The notes under the pieces: generated by a model
What the model was told of the DNA's origin: nothing
The model's input: the letters and a program-made list of their open reading frames with translations, nothing else
Databases searched by the model: none
Made by a program: the position numbers and the translations under genes
Part shown: piece by piece, positions 1-7,183 of the stretch
Position numbering within the stretch: position 1 is the first letter of the stretch
Layout: each line of letters opens with the position of its first letter
Assembly: GCA_963559135.1 (NCBI GenBank)
Contig: CAUWJP010000034.1
Coordinates: forward strand, 1 to 26,023
Source of the DNA: Sellimonas sp963559135
GTDB taxonomy: Bacteria; Bacillota; Clostridia; Lachnospirales; Lachnospiraceae
DNA length: 26,023 nt
Direction: 5' to 3'

Positions 1-17
1 CGGTGGTGTGAGAGGTC

Positions 18-43
18 GGAATTTCTCAATTTTGAGAAATTCC
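18..43. promoter_or_regulatory. Perfect 12-bp inverted repeat, candidate operator
   Basis: GGAATTTCTCAA at 18-29 is followed by TT and then by its exact reverse complement TTGAGAAATTCC at 32-43. No T-run follows, so it does not look like an intrinsic terminator. It lies about 60 bases upstream of the dsdA-PHP start. I infer an operator or leader hairpin. The regulator is not visible because the window begins here. Confidence 0.45.
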
Positions 44-103
44 TCCTACTCGATTCTCATAGAAGCAAAAGAGATCAAAGTCATATTGCATGGAGGAAAA
101 AGC

Positions 104-2446
104 ATGGAAAAGATCAAAGATAAGATTAAAGATAAGATCAGTGAAAATCCGGTTATAGAGCAGCTGGCAAGAGCAGAGAAAACAGTTTGGATCAATCCGA
201 AAAAAGAATGCTGGGACAGTGCCAGAGAGATCTTTGATGTCCGTCCGCAAGAAATCGAAGATGCAAGGGCAAGACTGGAACGGTTTGCACCGCTGATTCT
301 TCGATATTTTCCGGAGACGAAAGACCGGGGAGGCCTTATCGAGTCCCCTCTTGAGGAGATCCCGAAGATGAAGGCAGCACTGGAAGAAAAGATCGGAAAA
401 GCTGTTGACGGAAGACTGTTCTTAAAGGAAGACAGCCATCTTGCCATTGCTGGTTCCGTCAAGGCTAGAGGTGGAATTTATGAGGTGCTGAAATACGCGG
501 AGGATCTGGCAGTGAAGCACGGTCTCTTAAAGGATGGTGACAGTTACGCGGTTCTTGGTGAGGAAGAAAATCGTGCAGTATTCCGGAAGTATACGATTCA
601 GGTGGGATCAACAGGAAATCTGGGACTTAGCATCGGTATTATCAGTGCGGTTCTCGGATTTCGGGTCATTGTTCATATGTCCGCTGATGCAAAAGAGTGG
701 AAGAAACAGATGCTTCGGAAGTTCGGTGTCGAAGTCCGGGAATATGAGCAGGATTACGGAGAAGCGGTCAAATGTGGAAGAGCTCTTTCTGATCAGGATC
801 CAAACAGCTATTTCGTGGATGATGAGAATTCCAGAACACTTTTCCTTGGCTACGCGACAGCAGGAAAACGGCTGAAAGAACAGCTGGATGAAAAGAAAAT
901 TGTTGTAGATGAGGAGCATCCGCTCTTTGTCTATATTCCGTGCGGTGTCGGCGGAGCGCCGGGCGGAATCACGGCGGGGCTCAAGTGGGTGTTCGGTGAT
1001 GCAGTGCACTGCTTCTTTGCGGAGCCGGTGCAGGCTCCTTGCATGATGCTTGGTATGGCATCCGGACTGCACAATGAGATTGCGGTTCAGGATATCGGAC
1101 TGACAGGAAAGACAGATGCCGACGGACTTGCGGTAGGACGTCCGTCAGCATTTGCGGGAAAGATGATGGAGCGCGTATTAAGCGGTGAAGTGACAGTGGA
1201 AGACCGGGAGCTTTTTCAGTATATGAAGCTTTTAATGGATACGGAAGAGATTTTTCTGGAGCCGAGCGCCTGTGCCGGATTTTTGGGAGTATCAGAAATG
1301 GCAGCGCGGGAGGAATTTCGGAGGTATGTGAAGGAACAGGGGTTGGAGCCTGTGATGGAGAACGCGGTGCAGATTGTCTGGGCGACTGGAGGAAGCCTGG
1401 TGCCAGAAGAGATTCGAAGGCAGTATCTGGAAGAGGCACGGATTTTCTCCCTGAATATACCGGGCTTTACAGAAAGAGGAAACTGGTATAAAGGAAACCT
1501 TCACAGCCACACCGTCAATTCCGACGGGTGTCTGACGCCAGCGGAGTCGGTGAAACTGTTCCGGGAGCACGGATATCATTTCCTCTGCTTTTCTGAACAC
1601 GATCGTTATACAGATTATCGTGGCGAATTTGACTGTGACGACTTTATCATTCTTCCGGGGTTGGAGGCTTCAGCTGTACTTTATGAAGAAGAAGGATCGA
1701 AGCTGAGAACGAAAGTGCATCATATTCATGGAATTCTGGGCACGAAAGAGATGCAAAAACAGGCCGAGAAGGATACGTATAGACATATGGAAATTCATCC
1801 GGTGGACAAATATTATGGAAACTGGGATGGAGCAAAAGTGGCGCAGAAACTGGCAGATGAGATGACATCCAGAGGAATGATCGCGACTTACAATCATCCG
1901 ATCTGGTCCAGAGTGCGGGATGAAGAATTCATTCATACGAAAGGAATCTGGGCGCTGGAAATCTACAATTATGGCACGGTCAATGAAAGCGCCACCGGAT
2001 ATGATGAGACATACTGGGATGTCATGCTGCGGGAAGGGAAAGAGATCTTTGCCTTTGCATCCGATGACAATCATAATGATGGAGTTGTGGAGGACGCCTG
2101 TGGCGGATATATTGTCGTAAGAGCAGAAGAGCTTTCGCACGAAGCGATTGTAACAAACATGCTGGCAGGAAATTATTATTCTTCTTCAGGACCGGAAATC
2201 TACGACTGGGGAATCCGGGACGGAAAGGCATATGTCAGATCAAGCCCGGTGTACCGGATCGACTTTATTGCAGGAAACTGCATCAACGACGGTACATCCA
2301 TTGTGTGCGGATCTGTGGATGAAACAGTAGAAAGTGGCGAATATGCCCTCAAAGGACATGAAAAATATGTGAGGGTAAAATGTACTGACCGGTATGGAAA
2401 GACAGCATGGAGCAATCCGATTTTCCTTGACCGGGAAGATGTATAG
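104..2446 (+). CDS. dsdA: D-serine ammonia-lyase fused to a C-terminal PHP-family metallohydrolase domain
   Basis: A 780-residue protein. Residues about 1-445 match D-serine dehydratase, the PLP enzyme that converts D-serine to pyruvate and ammonia. They include the PLP lysine in GSVKARGG (K120; K118 in the E. coli enzyme), the phosphate-binding loop GSTGNLGLSIG (168-178) and PCGVGGAPGG. E. coli DsdA is about 442 residues, so a full enzyme is present. Residues about 459-780 form a PHP domain with H467-S-H469, SEHD (497-500), a later YNHP and ASDDNH. These are metal-ligand signatures of the PHP/CehA-McbA-like phosphoesterase group. ATG at 104 is preferred over upstream starts because GGAGG (92-96) sits 7 bases before it. 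The fusion is in one frame with almost no linker. The substrate of the PHP half is unknown. The downstream gene is convergent. Confidence 0.88.
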   Translation: MEKIKDKIKDKISENPVIEQLARAEKTVWINPKKECWDSAREIFDVRPQEIEDARARLERFAPLILRYFPETKDRGGLIESPLEEIPKMKAALEEKIGKAVDGRLFLKEDSHLAIAGSVKARGGIYEVLKYAEDLAVKHGLLKDGDSYAVLGEEENRAVFRKYTIQVGSTGNLGLSIGIISAVLGFRVIVHMSADAKEWKKQMLRKFGVEVREYEQDYGEAVKCGRALSDQDPNSYFVDDENSRTLFLGYATAGKRLKEQLDEKKIVVDEEHPLFVYIPCGVGGAPGGITAGLKWVFGDAVHCFFAEPVQAPCMMLGMASGLHNEIAVQDIGLTGKTDADGLAVGRPSAFAGKMMERVLSGEVTVEDRELFQYMKLLMDTEEIFLEPSACAGFLGVSEMAAREEFRRYVKEQGLEPVMENAVQIVWATGGSLVPEEIRRQYLEEARIFSLNIPGFTERGNWYKGNLHSHTVNSDGCLTPAESVKLFREHGYHFLCFSEHDRYTDYRGEFDCDDFIILPGLEASAVLYEEEGSKLRTKVHHIHGILGTKEMQKQAEKDTYRHMEIHPVDKYYGNWDGAKVAQKLADEMTSRGMIATYNHPIWSRVRDEEFIHTKGIWALEIYNYGTVNESATGYDETYWDVMLREGKEIFAFASDDNHNDGVVEDACGGYIVVRAEELSHEAIVTNMLAGNYYSSSGPEIYDWGIRDGKAYVRSSPVYRIDFIAGNCINDGTSIVCGSVDETVESGEYALKGHEKYVRVKCTDRYGKTAWSNPIFLDREDV

Positions 2447-2504
2447 GTTTCCGGAAGGGTAAAAGCGTAAGAAGATACCGGAGAGTGCAGAATCATTAAC
2501 AGAA

Positions 2505-2536
2505 AAAGAGTGCGGATGAGAATCTCCGCACTCTTT
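2505..2536. terminator. Bidirectional intrinsic terminator between convergent genes
   Basis: AAAGAGTGCGGA (2505-2516) pairs perfectly with TCCGCACTCTTT (2525-2536) around an 8-base loop. It lies between the stop of the DsdA-PHP gene on the plus strand and the stop of the minus-strand gene, with A-rich and T-rich flanks, so it can serve both. Confidence 0.85.
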
Positions 2537-2544
2537 ATACTGTC

Positions 2545-3030
2545 TTATTTCTTTTTCGATTTTGACGAATTCTTGGAAGCCTCTTCCATGGCAGCTTCCT
2601 TTGCTTTTGCAAAAAATCCCTTTTTCTTCTTTGGAGTTTCCAGAGGGCCTCTAACACCTCTTACTCCAGTAATATAAATACCGCTCACGGTAGCTTTGAC
2701 TTCCTTTTTAACAGGAATAAGCGGGTAGACCTTATCATCACACATAAATGTCATGATCTTCGGTCCGACTTTCGCCTTAACGACATAAACTTTGGATCGG
2801 CGTAAATATTTTGGTGTGCTTTCCATTACAATAGATGGAAAACCGGCATCTTTCAGCTTCATACGGCCCTTGTCTATGACGAGTATGGAAACTGTCTGAG
2901 CCATTGCATCGATCTTTTCCTGTTGTTCAGCCTGCTTTTTCTGGGCCTTTTTACCGAGGAAATAAAGGACGATCAGAGCGATGACCAGAATAACAAGAAT
3001 CACGAGTGATACGATAAAAAACGGACTCAT
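2545..3030 (-). CDS. Conserved-looking membrane-anchored protein of unknown function
   Basis: A 161-residue protein that I do not recognise. Residues about 3-24 (FFIVSLVILVILVIALIVLYF) form one strong N-terminal transmembrane helix. A short basic, Gln-rich stretch (KKAQKKQAEQQEK) follows, then a compact soluble region of about 100 residues (ILVIDKGRMKLKDAGFP, KVYVVKAKVGPKIMTFMCD) and a Lys/Ser-rich tail ending KKK. The likely topology is a short outside N terminus with a cytoplasmic domain, by the positive-inside rule. The start at 3030 is chosen because AGGAG-type sequence (complement of 3041-3047) lies 10 bases upstream and the family-like hydrophobic start follows at once. A longer in-frame start at 3120 would overlap its own promoter. 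It has its own promoter, divergent from cls. Confidence 0.75.
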   Translation of the reverse strand: MSPFFIVSLVILVILVIALIVLYFLGKKAQKKQAEQQEKIDAMAQTVSILVIDKGRMKLKDAGFPSIVMESTPKYLRRSKVYVVKAKVGPKIMTFMCDDKVYPLIPVKKEVKATVSGIYITGVRGVRGPLETPKKKKGFFAKAKEAAMEEASKNSSKSKKK

Positions 3031-3069
3031 CTGAATTACTCTCCTCCAATCTTTTGTTACACATGTTGT

Positions 3070-3098
3070 ATTGTAGCATTGTTTTCGGGGAAGCGCAA
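3070..3098 (-). promoter_or_regulatory. Sigma-A-type promoter for the minus-strand membrane protein
   Basis: On the minus strand, TTGCGC (3098-3093) and TACAAT (3075-3070) are 17 bases apart and lead into the ribosome binding site at 3047-3041. It is divergent from the cls promoter. Confidence 0.7.
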
Positions 3099-3114
3099 GT
3101 AGTTTGCGGGCGGG

Positions 3115-3143
3115 TTGCATCTTTTTTCCCCTGCAAGTATAAT
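3115..3143 (+). promoter_or_regulatory. Sigma-A-type promoter for cls
   Basis: TTGCAT (3115-3120), a 17-base spacer and TATAAT (3138-3143). The transcript would start near 3150, just before GAGGAGG at 3157-3163. Confidence 0.8.
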
Positions 3144-3171
3144 AAGGACAGGAAACGAGGAGGAAAAGTAT

Positions 3172-4647
3172 ATGGAAATGATATTAGAATTTACAAAAGA
3201 CACAATACTTTGGATACTGGACAACCTCGTATTCATCAACATCATTTTATCGATCATTATTATTTTCTTCCAGAGACGAAATCCGACCGCGGTCTGGACA
3301 TGGCTGTTAGTCCTTTATTTTATTCCGATTGTCGGTTTTATCCTGTACCTCGTAGTAGGACAGGACTATAGAAAAAGTAAAATGTTCAAGATGAAAGAGA
3401 TTGAAGATGAGATTAAATACGCGGTAAGGCGCCAGGAGGAATCAATCTATCGGAGAAAACTGAGACTAAAGACCCCGGAGATGGAGCGGTTTCAGAGCCT
3501 GATTCTTTATAATCTGAATGCAGCCGAGGCTGTGCTGACAGATAACAACGACATCCGGATTTACACGGACGGCAGGGAGAAATTTGACGCACTGATTGAA
3601 GAGATGAACAGCGCAAAGAATTATATTCACTTACAGTATTACATTATCCGGGATGACGAGCTATGGCAGGAGATCGAGAAAGTACTGATAAGGAAGGCAG
3701 CAGAAGGCATTGAAGTCCGGGTACTGTTCGACAGCATGGGATGTCGGAAGATGAAAGAGAAATCGTGGAGACGCCTTGAAAAAGCAGGTGTTCAGGTGGC
3801 AGAATTCTTTCCGGCCTTTCTGGGGCAGTTCCAGTTCCGCATCAATTACCGGAACCACAGAAAGATTGCAGTCATTGATGGTAGAGTTGGCTTTGTAGGA
3901 GGGTTCAATATCGGCAGAGAGTACCTCGGACTGGATACGAAGAAATTTGGATACTGGAGAGATACCCATCTTTGCATCGAAGGTTCTGCAGTCACATCCC
4001 TTGCGGTCCGTTTTGTACTGGACTGGAACTATGCAGCAAAGGAAAATCTCTTTCTCGAAGACCGGCTTTTCGAGATACCGGAATATAAGCGTGACGGCAG
4101 GTCTCTTGTGCAAATTGTATCCAGCGGACCAGACTCCAAGTACGATGCTGTACGGGATAATTATTTAAAGATGATCCAGATGGCTGAAAAGTACATTTAT
4201 ATCCAGACACCGTACTTCATACCGGACCAGCCGATTCTGGACTCTTTAAAAATCGCCGCTAAATCCGGAGTTGACGTTCGAATCATGATCCCATGCAAAC
4301 CGGACCACCCATTCGTTTATTGGGCGACATACTCCTATCTGGGCGAAATGGCAGCTGCAGGAGCAAGGTGCTACACCTACCAGAACGGGTTCCTCCACGC
4401 AAAAACCATGACCGTTGATGGAGTTGTCAGCAGTGTCGGAACGGCCAACATGGACATCCGGAGCTTCCAGCTTAACTTTGAAGTCAACGCCACTATCTAC
4501 AGTGAAGGCACAGCAAAAAAACTGGAAGAAGCATTCGAAAACGACCTTCTCGTATGCGAAGAAGTAACAGAAGAAACCTACAGACAACGCGGACTCTCCA
4601 TCCGCATCCGAGAACAGATCTCCAGATTATTCTCGCCGTTGCTGTAA
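3172..4647 (+). CDS. cls: Cardiolipin synthase (phospholipase D family)
   Basis: A 491-residue integral membrane enzyme that condenses phosphatidylglycerol into cardiolipin. Two N-terminal transmembrane helices (about 14-33 and 41-62) are followed by two phospholipase D HKD motifs: H229-x-K231 with D236 (NHRKIAVIDG), and H409-x-K411 with D416 (HAKTMTVDG). Both are intact, and the length is typical of the bacterial Cls group. The start at 3172 follows GAGGAGG (3157-3163) by 8 bases. The in-frame ATG at 3115 lies in the promoter and is rejected. The gene appears monocistronic. I see no clear terminator between it and the thi promoter. Its last third uses GAA, CTC, ATC and TCC codons noticeably more than the first part. 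Confidence 0.93.
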   Translation: MEMILEFTKDTILWILDNLVFINIILSIIIIFFQRRNPTAVWTWLLVLYFIPIVGFILYLVVGQDYRKSKMFKMKEIEDEIKYAVRRQEESIYRRKLRLKTPEMERFQSLILYNLNAAEAVLTDNNDIRIYTDGREKFDALIEEMNSAKNYIHLQYYIIRDDELWQEIEKVLIRKAAEGIEVRVLFDSMGCRKMKEKSWRRLEKAGVQVAEFFPAFLGQFQFRINYRNHRKIAVIDGRVGFVGGFNIGREYLGLDTKKFGYWRDTHLCIEGSAVTSLAVRFVLDWNYAAKENLFLEDRLFEIPEYKRDGRSLVQIVSSGPDSKYDAVRDNYLKMIQMAEKYIYIQTPYFIPDQPILDSLKIAAKSGVDVRIMIPCKPDHPFVYWATYSYLGEMAAAGARCYTYQNGFLHAKTMTVDGVVSSVGTANMDIRSFQLNFEVNATIYSEGTAKKLEEAFENDLLVCEEVTEETYRQRGLSIRIREQISRLFSPLL

Positions 4648-4678
4648 ACCTTTTCAGAATTATTGCATTACAGAACCA

Positions 4679-4707
4679 TTGATTTTACCACTGGAAAGTG
4701 GTAAGAT
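4679..4707 (+). promoter_or_regulatory. Promoter of the thi operon
   Basis: TTGATT (4679-4684), a 17-base spacer and TAAGAT (4702-4707). The start point would be near 4714, just upstream of the TPP aptamer, which is where a riboswitch leader promoter should sit. Confidence 0.7.
4685..4704. promoter_or_regulatory. 8-bp palindrome between -35 and -10 of the thi promoter
   Basis: TTACCACT (4685-4692), GGAA, AGTGGTAA (4697-4704). It fills the spacer of the predicted thi promoter. No T-run follows it, so it is unlikely to be the cls terminator. A repressor operator is an inference. Confidence 0.4.
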
Positions 4708-4725
4708 GGGACTGGAAATAAAAAC

Positions 4726-4812
4726 AGGGGAGCTTGCGTATCAAGCAGGCTGAGAGTAAGCTGAATTGCTTAGACCCACGACCTGATTTGGGTAATGCCA
4801 ACGTAGGGAAAA
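4726..4812 (+). promoter_or_regulatory. TPP (THI-box) riboswitch aptamer
   Basis: The conserved TPP aptamer pieces appear in order: a GGGGAGC-type P1 start (4727-4733), GCTGAGAGTAAG (4749-4760), GACCC, ACCTGATTTGGGTAATGCC (4781-4799) and AACGTAGGGAA (4800-4810). An intrinsic terminator follows about 20 bases later and thiM lies downstream. When thiamin pyrophosphate is bound, the terminator should form and the operon should be off. Confidence 0.97.
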
Positions 4813-4830
4813 GAACACCGAAACAATACG

Positions 4831-4863
4831 GGTACACCCTGAGCTCAGGGTGCACCTTTTTTT
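4831..4863 (+). terminator. Riboswitch expression-platform terminator
   Basis: GGTACACCCTGA (4831-4842) and TCAGGGTGCACC (4845-4856) pair with one mismatch and are followed by seven T residues (4857-4863). The position directly after the TPP aptamer indicates transcriptional attenuation. Confidence 0.9.
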
Positions 4864-4869
4864 ATTACT

Positions 4870-5011
4870 TTTGGGGACGTGTTCCGGTGCGCAGGTACAC
4901 GACGTAAATGACAAAAAAATCCCCGAAACCCTCAAAAAATAAGGCAAAACTCAAATTGTCAGATTTTTTTCATCGGGGACGGGTTCCGATGCGTCGGAAC
5001 ACGTCCCCAAA
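4870..5011. repeat. Small palindromic element with 17-bp perfect terminal inverted repeats (REP/MITE-like)
   Basis: TTTGGGGACGTGTTCCG (4870-4886) is exactly inverted at 4995-5011 (CGGAACACGTCCCCAAA). The right end also folds on itself: GGGGACGGGTTCCGA (4975-4989) pairs with TCGGAACACGTCCCC (4994-5008) with one mismatch. An inner pair, TCCCCGA (4920-4926) and TCGGGGA (4973-4979), adds a further stem. The middle is A/T-rich and non-coding. It resembles non-autonomous elements mobilised by REP-associated Y1 transposases, but no transposase gene is present. It lies wholly in the thiM leader, downstream of the riboswitch terminator. Confidence 0.7.
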
Positions 5012-5030
5012 GATACGAAAGGAGTAGAGG

Positions 5031-5852
5031 ATGTTGAAGGAGTTTCTTGAGAATGTGAGAGGTATGGTGCCGCTTGTGCATAATATTACGAATTATGTAA
5101 CGGTGAATGATGTGGCGAATGTGGTTCTGGCGTGCGGCGGAAGCCCGATTATGTCGGATGAGCCGAAGGATGTGGAGGATATTACTTCGATCTGCGGCGG
5201 ACTGAATATTAATATTGGTACATTGCACAAGAGCAGTATTGACGGGATGATCCGTGCTGGAAAGCGAGCGAATGAGTTATCCCATCCGGTACTTTTGGAT
5301 CCGGTGGGTGCAGGGGCGAGTGCGCTCAGGACAAATACGGCGCTGAAGTTGATGGAGGATCTGAGGCTTACGGCGATCCGTGGGAATATCTCGGAGATCA
5401 AAACGCTTTATCTTGGAAGCGGGACGACCAAAGGGGTGGACGCGGATGTGGCAGATGCTGTGACGGAGGAGAATCTGGATGAAAGTATCGCGTTTGTTAA
5501 ATCGTTTGCGAAGCAGGCGGGATGTATCATTGCAGTGACCGGAGCGATCGATCTGGTCAGCGACGGAACGAGGTGTTATGTGATCCGGAATGGCCGTCCG
5601 GAGATGGGAAAGATCACCGGAACCGGATGTCAACTTTCAGGTATGATGACGGCGTATCTGACTGCAAATCCAGAGTATTCGCTGGATGCGGCAGCAGCAG
5701 CAGTCTGCGTGATGGGAGTTGCGGGAGAGACAGCGTGGAAGCGGATGGAGGATGGTGATGGAAATGCCACCTACCGGAATCGGATTATCGATGCTATCTA
5801 CAATATGACCGGGGAGGAACTGGAGAAAGGAGCAGTTTATGAAGTGCGATAG
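5031..5852 (+). CDS. thiM: Hydroxyethylthiazole kinase
   Basis: A 273-residue cytoplasmic kinase that phosphorylates 4-methyl-5-hydroxyethylthiazole during thiamin salvage. Family signatures include VHNITNYVTVNDVANVVLACGGSPIM near the N terminus, LDPVGAGAS, RGNISEI and the anion-hole region GKITGTGCQLSG with its conserved Cys. The length is normal. AAAGGAG (5018-5024) lies 6 bases before the ATG. It is the first gene after a TPP riboswitch. Its end overlaps thiE by 14 bases, which suggests translational coupling. Together with thiE and thiD it forms a salvage and coupling module; no thiC or thiG is present in this window. Confidence 0.96.
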   Translation: MLKEFLENVRGMVPLVHNITNYVTVNDVANVVLACGGSPIMSDEPKDVEDITSICGGLNINIGTLHKSSIDGMIRAGKRANELSHPVLLDPVGAGASALRTNTALKLMEDLRLTAIRGNISEIKTLYLGSGTTKGVDADVADAVTEENLDESIAFVKSFAKQAGCIIAVTGAIDLVSDGTRCYVIRNGRPEMGKITGTGCQLSGMMTAYLTANPEYSLDAAAAAVCVMGVAGETAWKRMEDGDGNATYRNRIIDAIYNMTGEELEKGAVYEVR

Positions 5853-6480
5853 GAAAGATCTTGTTCTTTATGCGGTGACGGACCGGAGTTGGCTTGGCGG
5901 TAAGACGCTGACACAGCAGGTAAGAGAAGCGTTGGAAGGAGGAGCGACCTTTGTTCAGTTAAGAGAAAAAAATCTGAATGAAGAAGCGTTCCTTTCGGAA
6001 GCAAAAGAGATTCAGAAGCTGTGCCAGGAATATCAGGTGCCGTTTGTCATTAATGATAATGTAAAGATTGCAGAGGAGATTGGTGCGGACGGCGTCCATG
6101 TCGGGCAAAGTGACATGGAGGCGGAAGATGTGAGAAAGAGATTTGGGCCGGACAAGATCATCGGCGTTTCCGCCCAGACTGTGGAGCAGGCAAAGAGGGC
6201 GGAGCAACATGGAGCAGATTACCTGGGAGTGGGAGCTGTGTTTCCGACAGGATCCAAGGCGGATGCCGTGGAGGTGAGTCATGAAACTTTAAAGGAAATC
6301 TGCGGGGCAGTCCAGATTCCGGTCATTGCCATCGGAGGTATCAGTAAGGATAATGTGATGGAGCTGAAAGGCAGCGGGATCTGCGGCATAGCAGTGATCA
6401 GTGCGATTTTTGCAAGCAAGGATATTAAGACTGCAGCAGCAGAATTAAAAGCAAGTGTGGAAGAGATGATAACAGAATGA
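5839..6480 (+). CDS. thiE: Thiamine-phosphate synthase
   Basis: A 213-residue TIM-barrel enzyme that joins HMP pyrophosphate and thiazole phosphate to give thiamin phosphate. Visible motifs are VQLREKNL, the pyrophosphate/Mg region INDNVKIAEEIGADGVHVGQSD, GVGAVFPTGSK and the phosphate-binding AIGGIS. The length matches the family. The ATG lies inside the end of thiM, after AAAGGAG within thiM. The stop overlaps the next gene in an ATGA arrangement. Second gene of the riboswitch-controlled operon. Confidence 0.96.
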   Translation: MKCDRKDLVLYAVTDRSWLGGKTLTQQVREALEGGATFVQLREKNLNEEAFLSEAKEIQKLCQEYQVPFVINDNVKIAEEIGADGVHVGQSDMEAEDVRKRFGPDKIIGVSAQTVEQAKRAEQHGADYLGVGAVFPTGSKADAVEVSHETLKEICGAVQIPVIAIGGISKDNVMELKGSGICGIAVISAIFASKDIKTAAAELKASVEEMITE

Positions 6481-7139
6481 TTAGGGGAGCTATTTTTGAT
6501 GTAGATGGGGTTCTTCTTGATTCGATGCCGATCTGGGAAGAGATCGGGGAGCTCTATCTGAAAAGCCAGGGAAAGGAAGGAACCCCGGGACTTCGGGAGA
6601 TTTTGTTTCCAATGAGTCTTGAGCAGGCGGCGGACTATCTGATCCGGGAGTATGACCTTCCCAAGACGGCCGCCCAGGTGGTAGAGGAAGTCAATGGGAT
6701 GATCCGGACATTTTATGCAGAGACGGTAGAACTGAAGCCGGGAGTCCACCTGTATCTGGAACGATTCCGAAAATCAGGGATTCCGATGGCCGTTGCGACT
6801 TCGAGCGGCCGGGAAAATGTGGAAGCTGCGCTTCGGAGGCTTTCGGTACTGGATCTGTTTCAGGATGTTCTGACATGTTCGGAAGTGGGAAGAGGAAAAG
6901 ATCATCCGAAGATTTATCTGGAAGCAGCAAATAGAATTGGAACAAAACCGGAAGAAACATGGGTGTTTGAGGATACTTGTCATGCACTTCTGACCGCGAA
7001 GCGGGCAGGTTTCCGTACGGTAGCGGTTTATGATCCGGCAAGCAGAAAAGATCTGGATATTTTGAAATCCGAGTCAGATATATTTCTGCCGAAGTACGGG
7101 AATCCTGAATTATTCTTGCAGCAGGCATCTGTACAGTGA
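6477..7139 (+). CDS. HAD-superfamily hydrolase in the thiamin operon, phosphoglycolate/beta-phosphoglucomutase-like
   Basis: A 220-residue HAD subfamily I protein. Motif I is FDVDGVLLDS with nucleophile D8 and acid/base D10. The phosphate-contact segment ATSSGREN is motif II-like. A lysine region (GRGKDHPKIY) and motif IV (VFEDTCHALLTAKRAG) follow, with a helical cap between motifs I and II. The family includes phosphatases and mutases acting on sugar phosphates and nucleotides, so sequence alone does not fix the substrate. Its location between thiE and thiD, with a 4-base overlap to thiE, suggests a role with thiamin phosphate or a pathway intermediate. That is inference from context. Confidence 0.85.
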   Translation: MIRGAIFDVDGVLLDSMPIWEEIGELYLKSQGKEGTPGLREILFPMSLEQAADYLIREYDLPKTAAQVVEEVNGMIRTFYAETVELKPGVHLYLERFRKSGIPMAVATSSGRENVEAALRRLSVLDLFQDVLTCSEVGRGKDHPKIYLEAANRIGTKPEETWVFEDTCHALLTAKRAGFRTVAVYDPASRKDLDILKSESDIFLPKYGNPELFLQQASVQ

Positions 7140-7183
7140 TGTGATGTGGACTGTGGAGAGAAAAAAGAAAGGACGTGTGGAAA

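Noticed and set aside
28..41. CodY box in the palindrome upstream of dsdA
   Set aside because: AATTTTGAGAAATT is one base short of the 15-base CodY consensus and has G for C at position 7. The longer symmetric palindrome explains it better.
3115..3171. Longer N terminus for cardiolipin synthase
   Set aside because: The extra 19 codons cover the -35 and -10 boxes and have no ribosome binding site; ATG 3172 has an ideal one.
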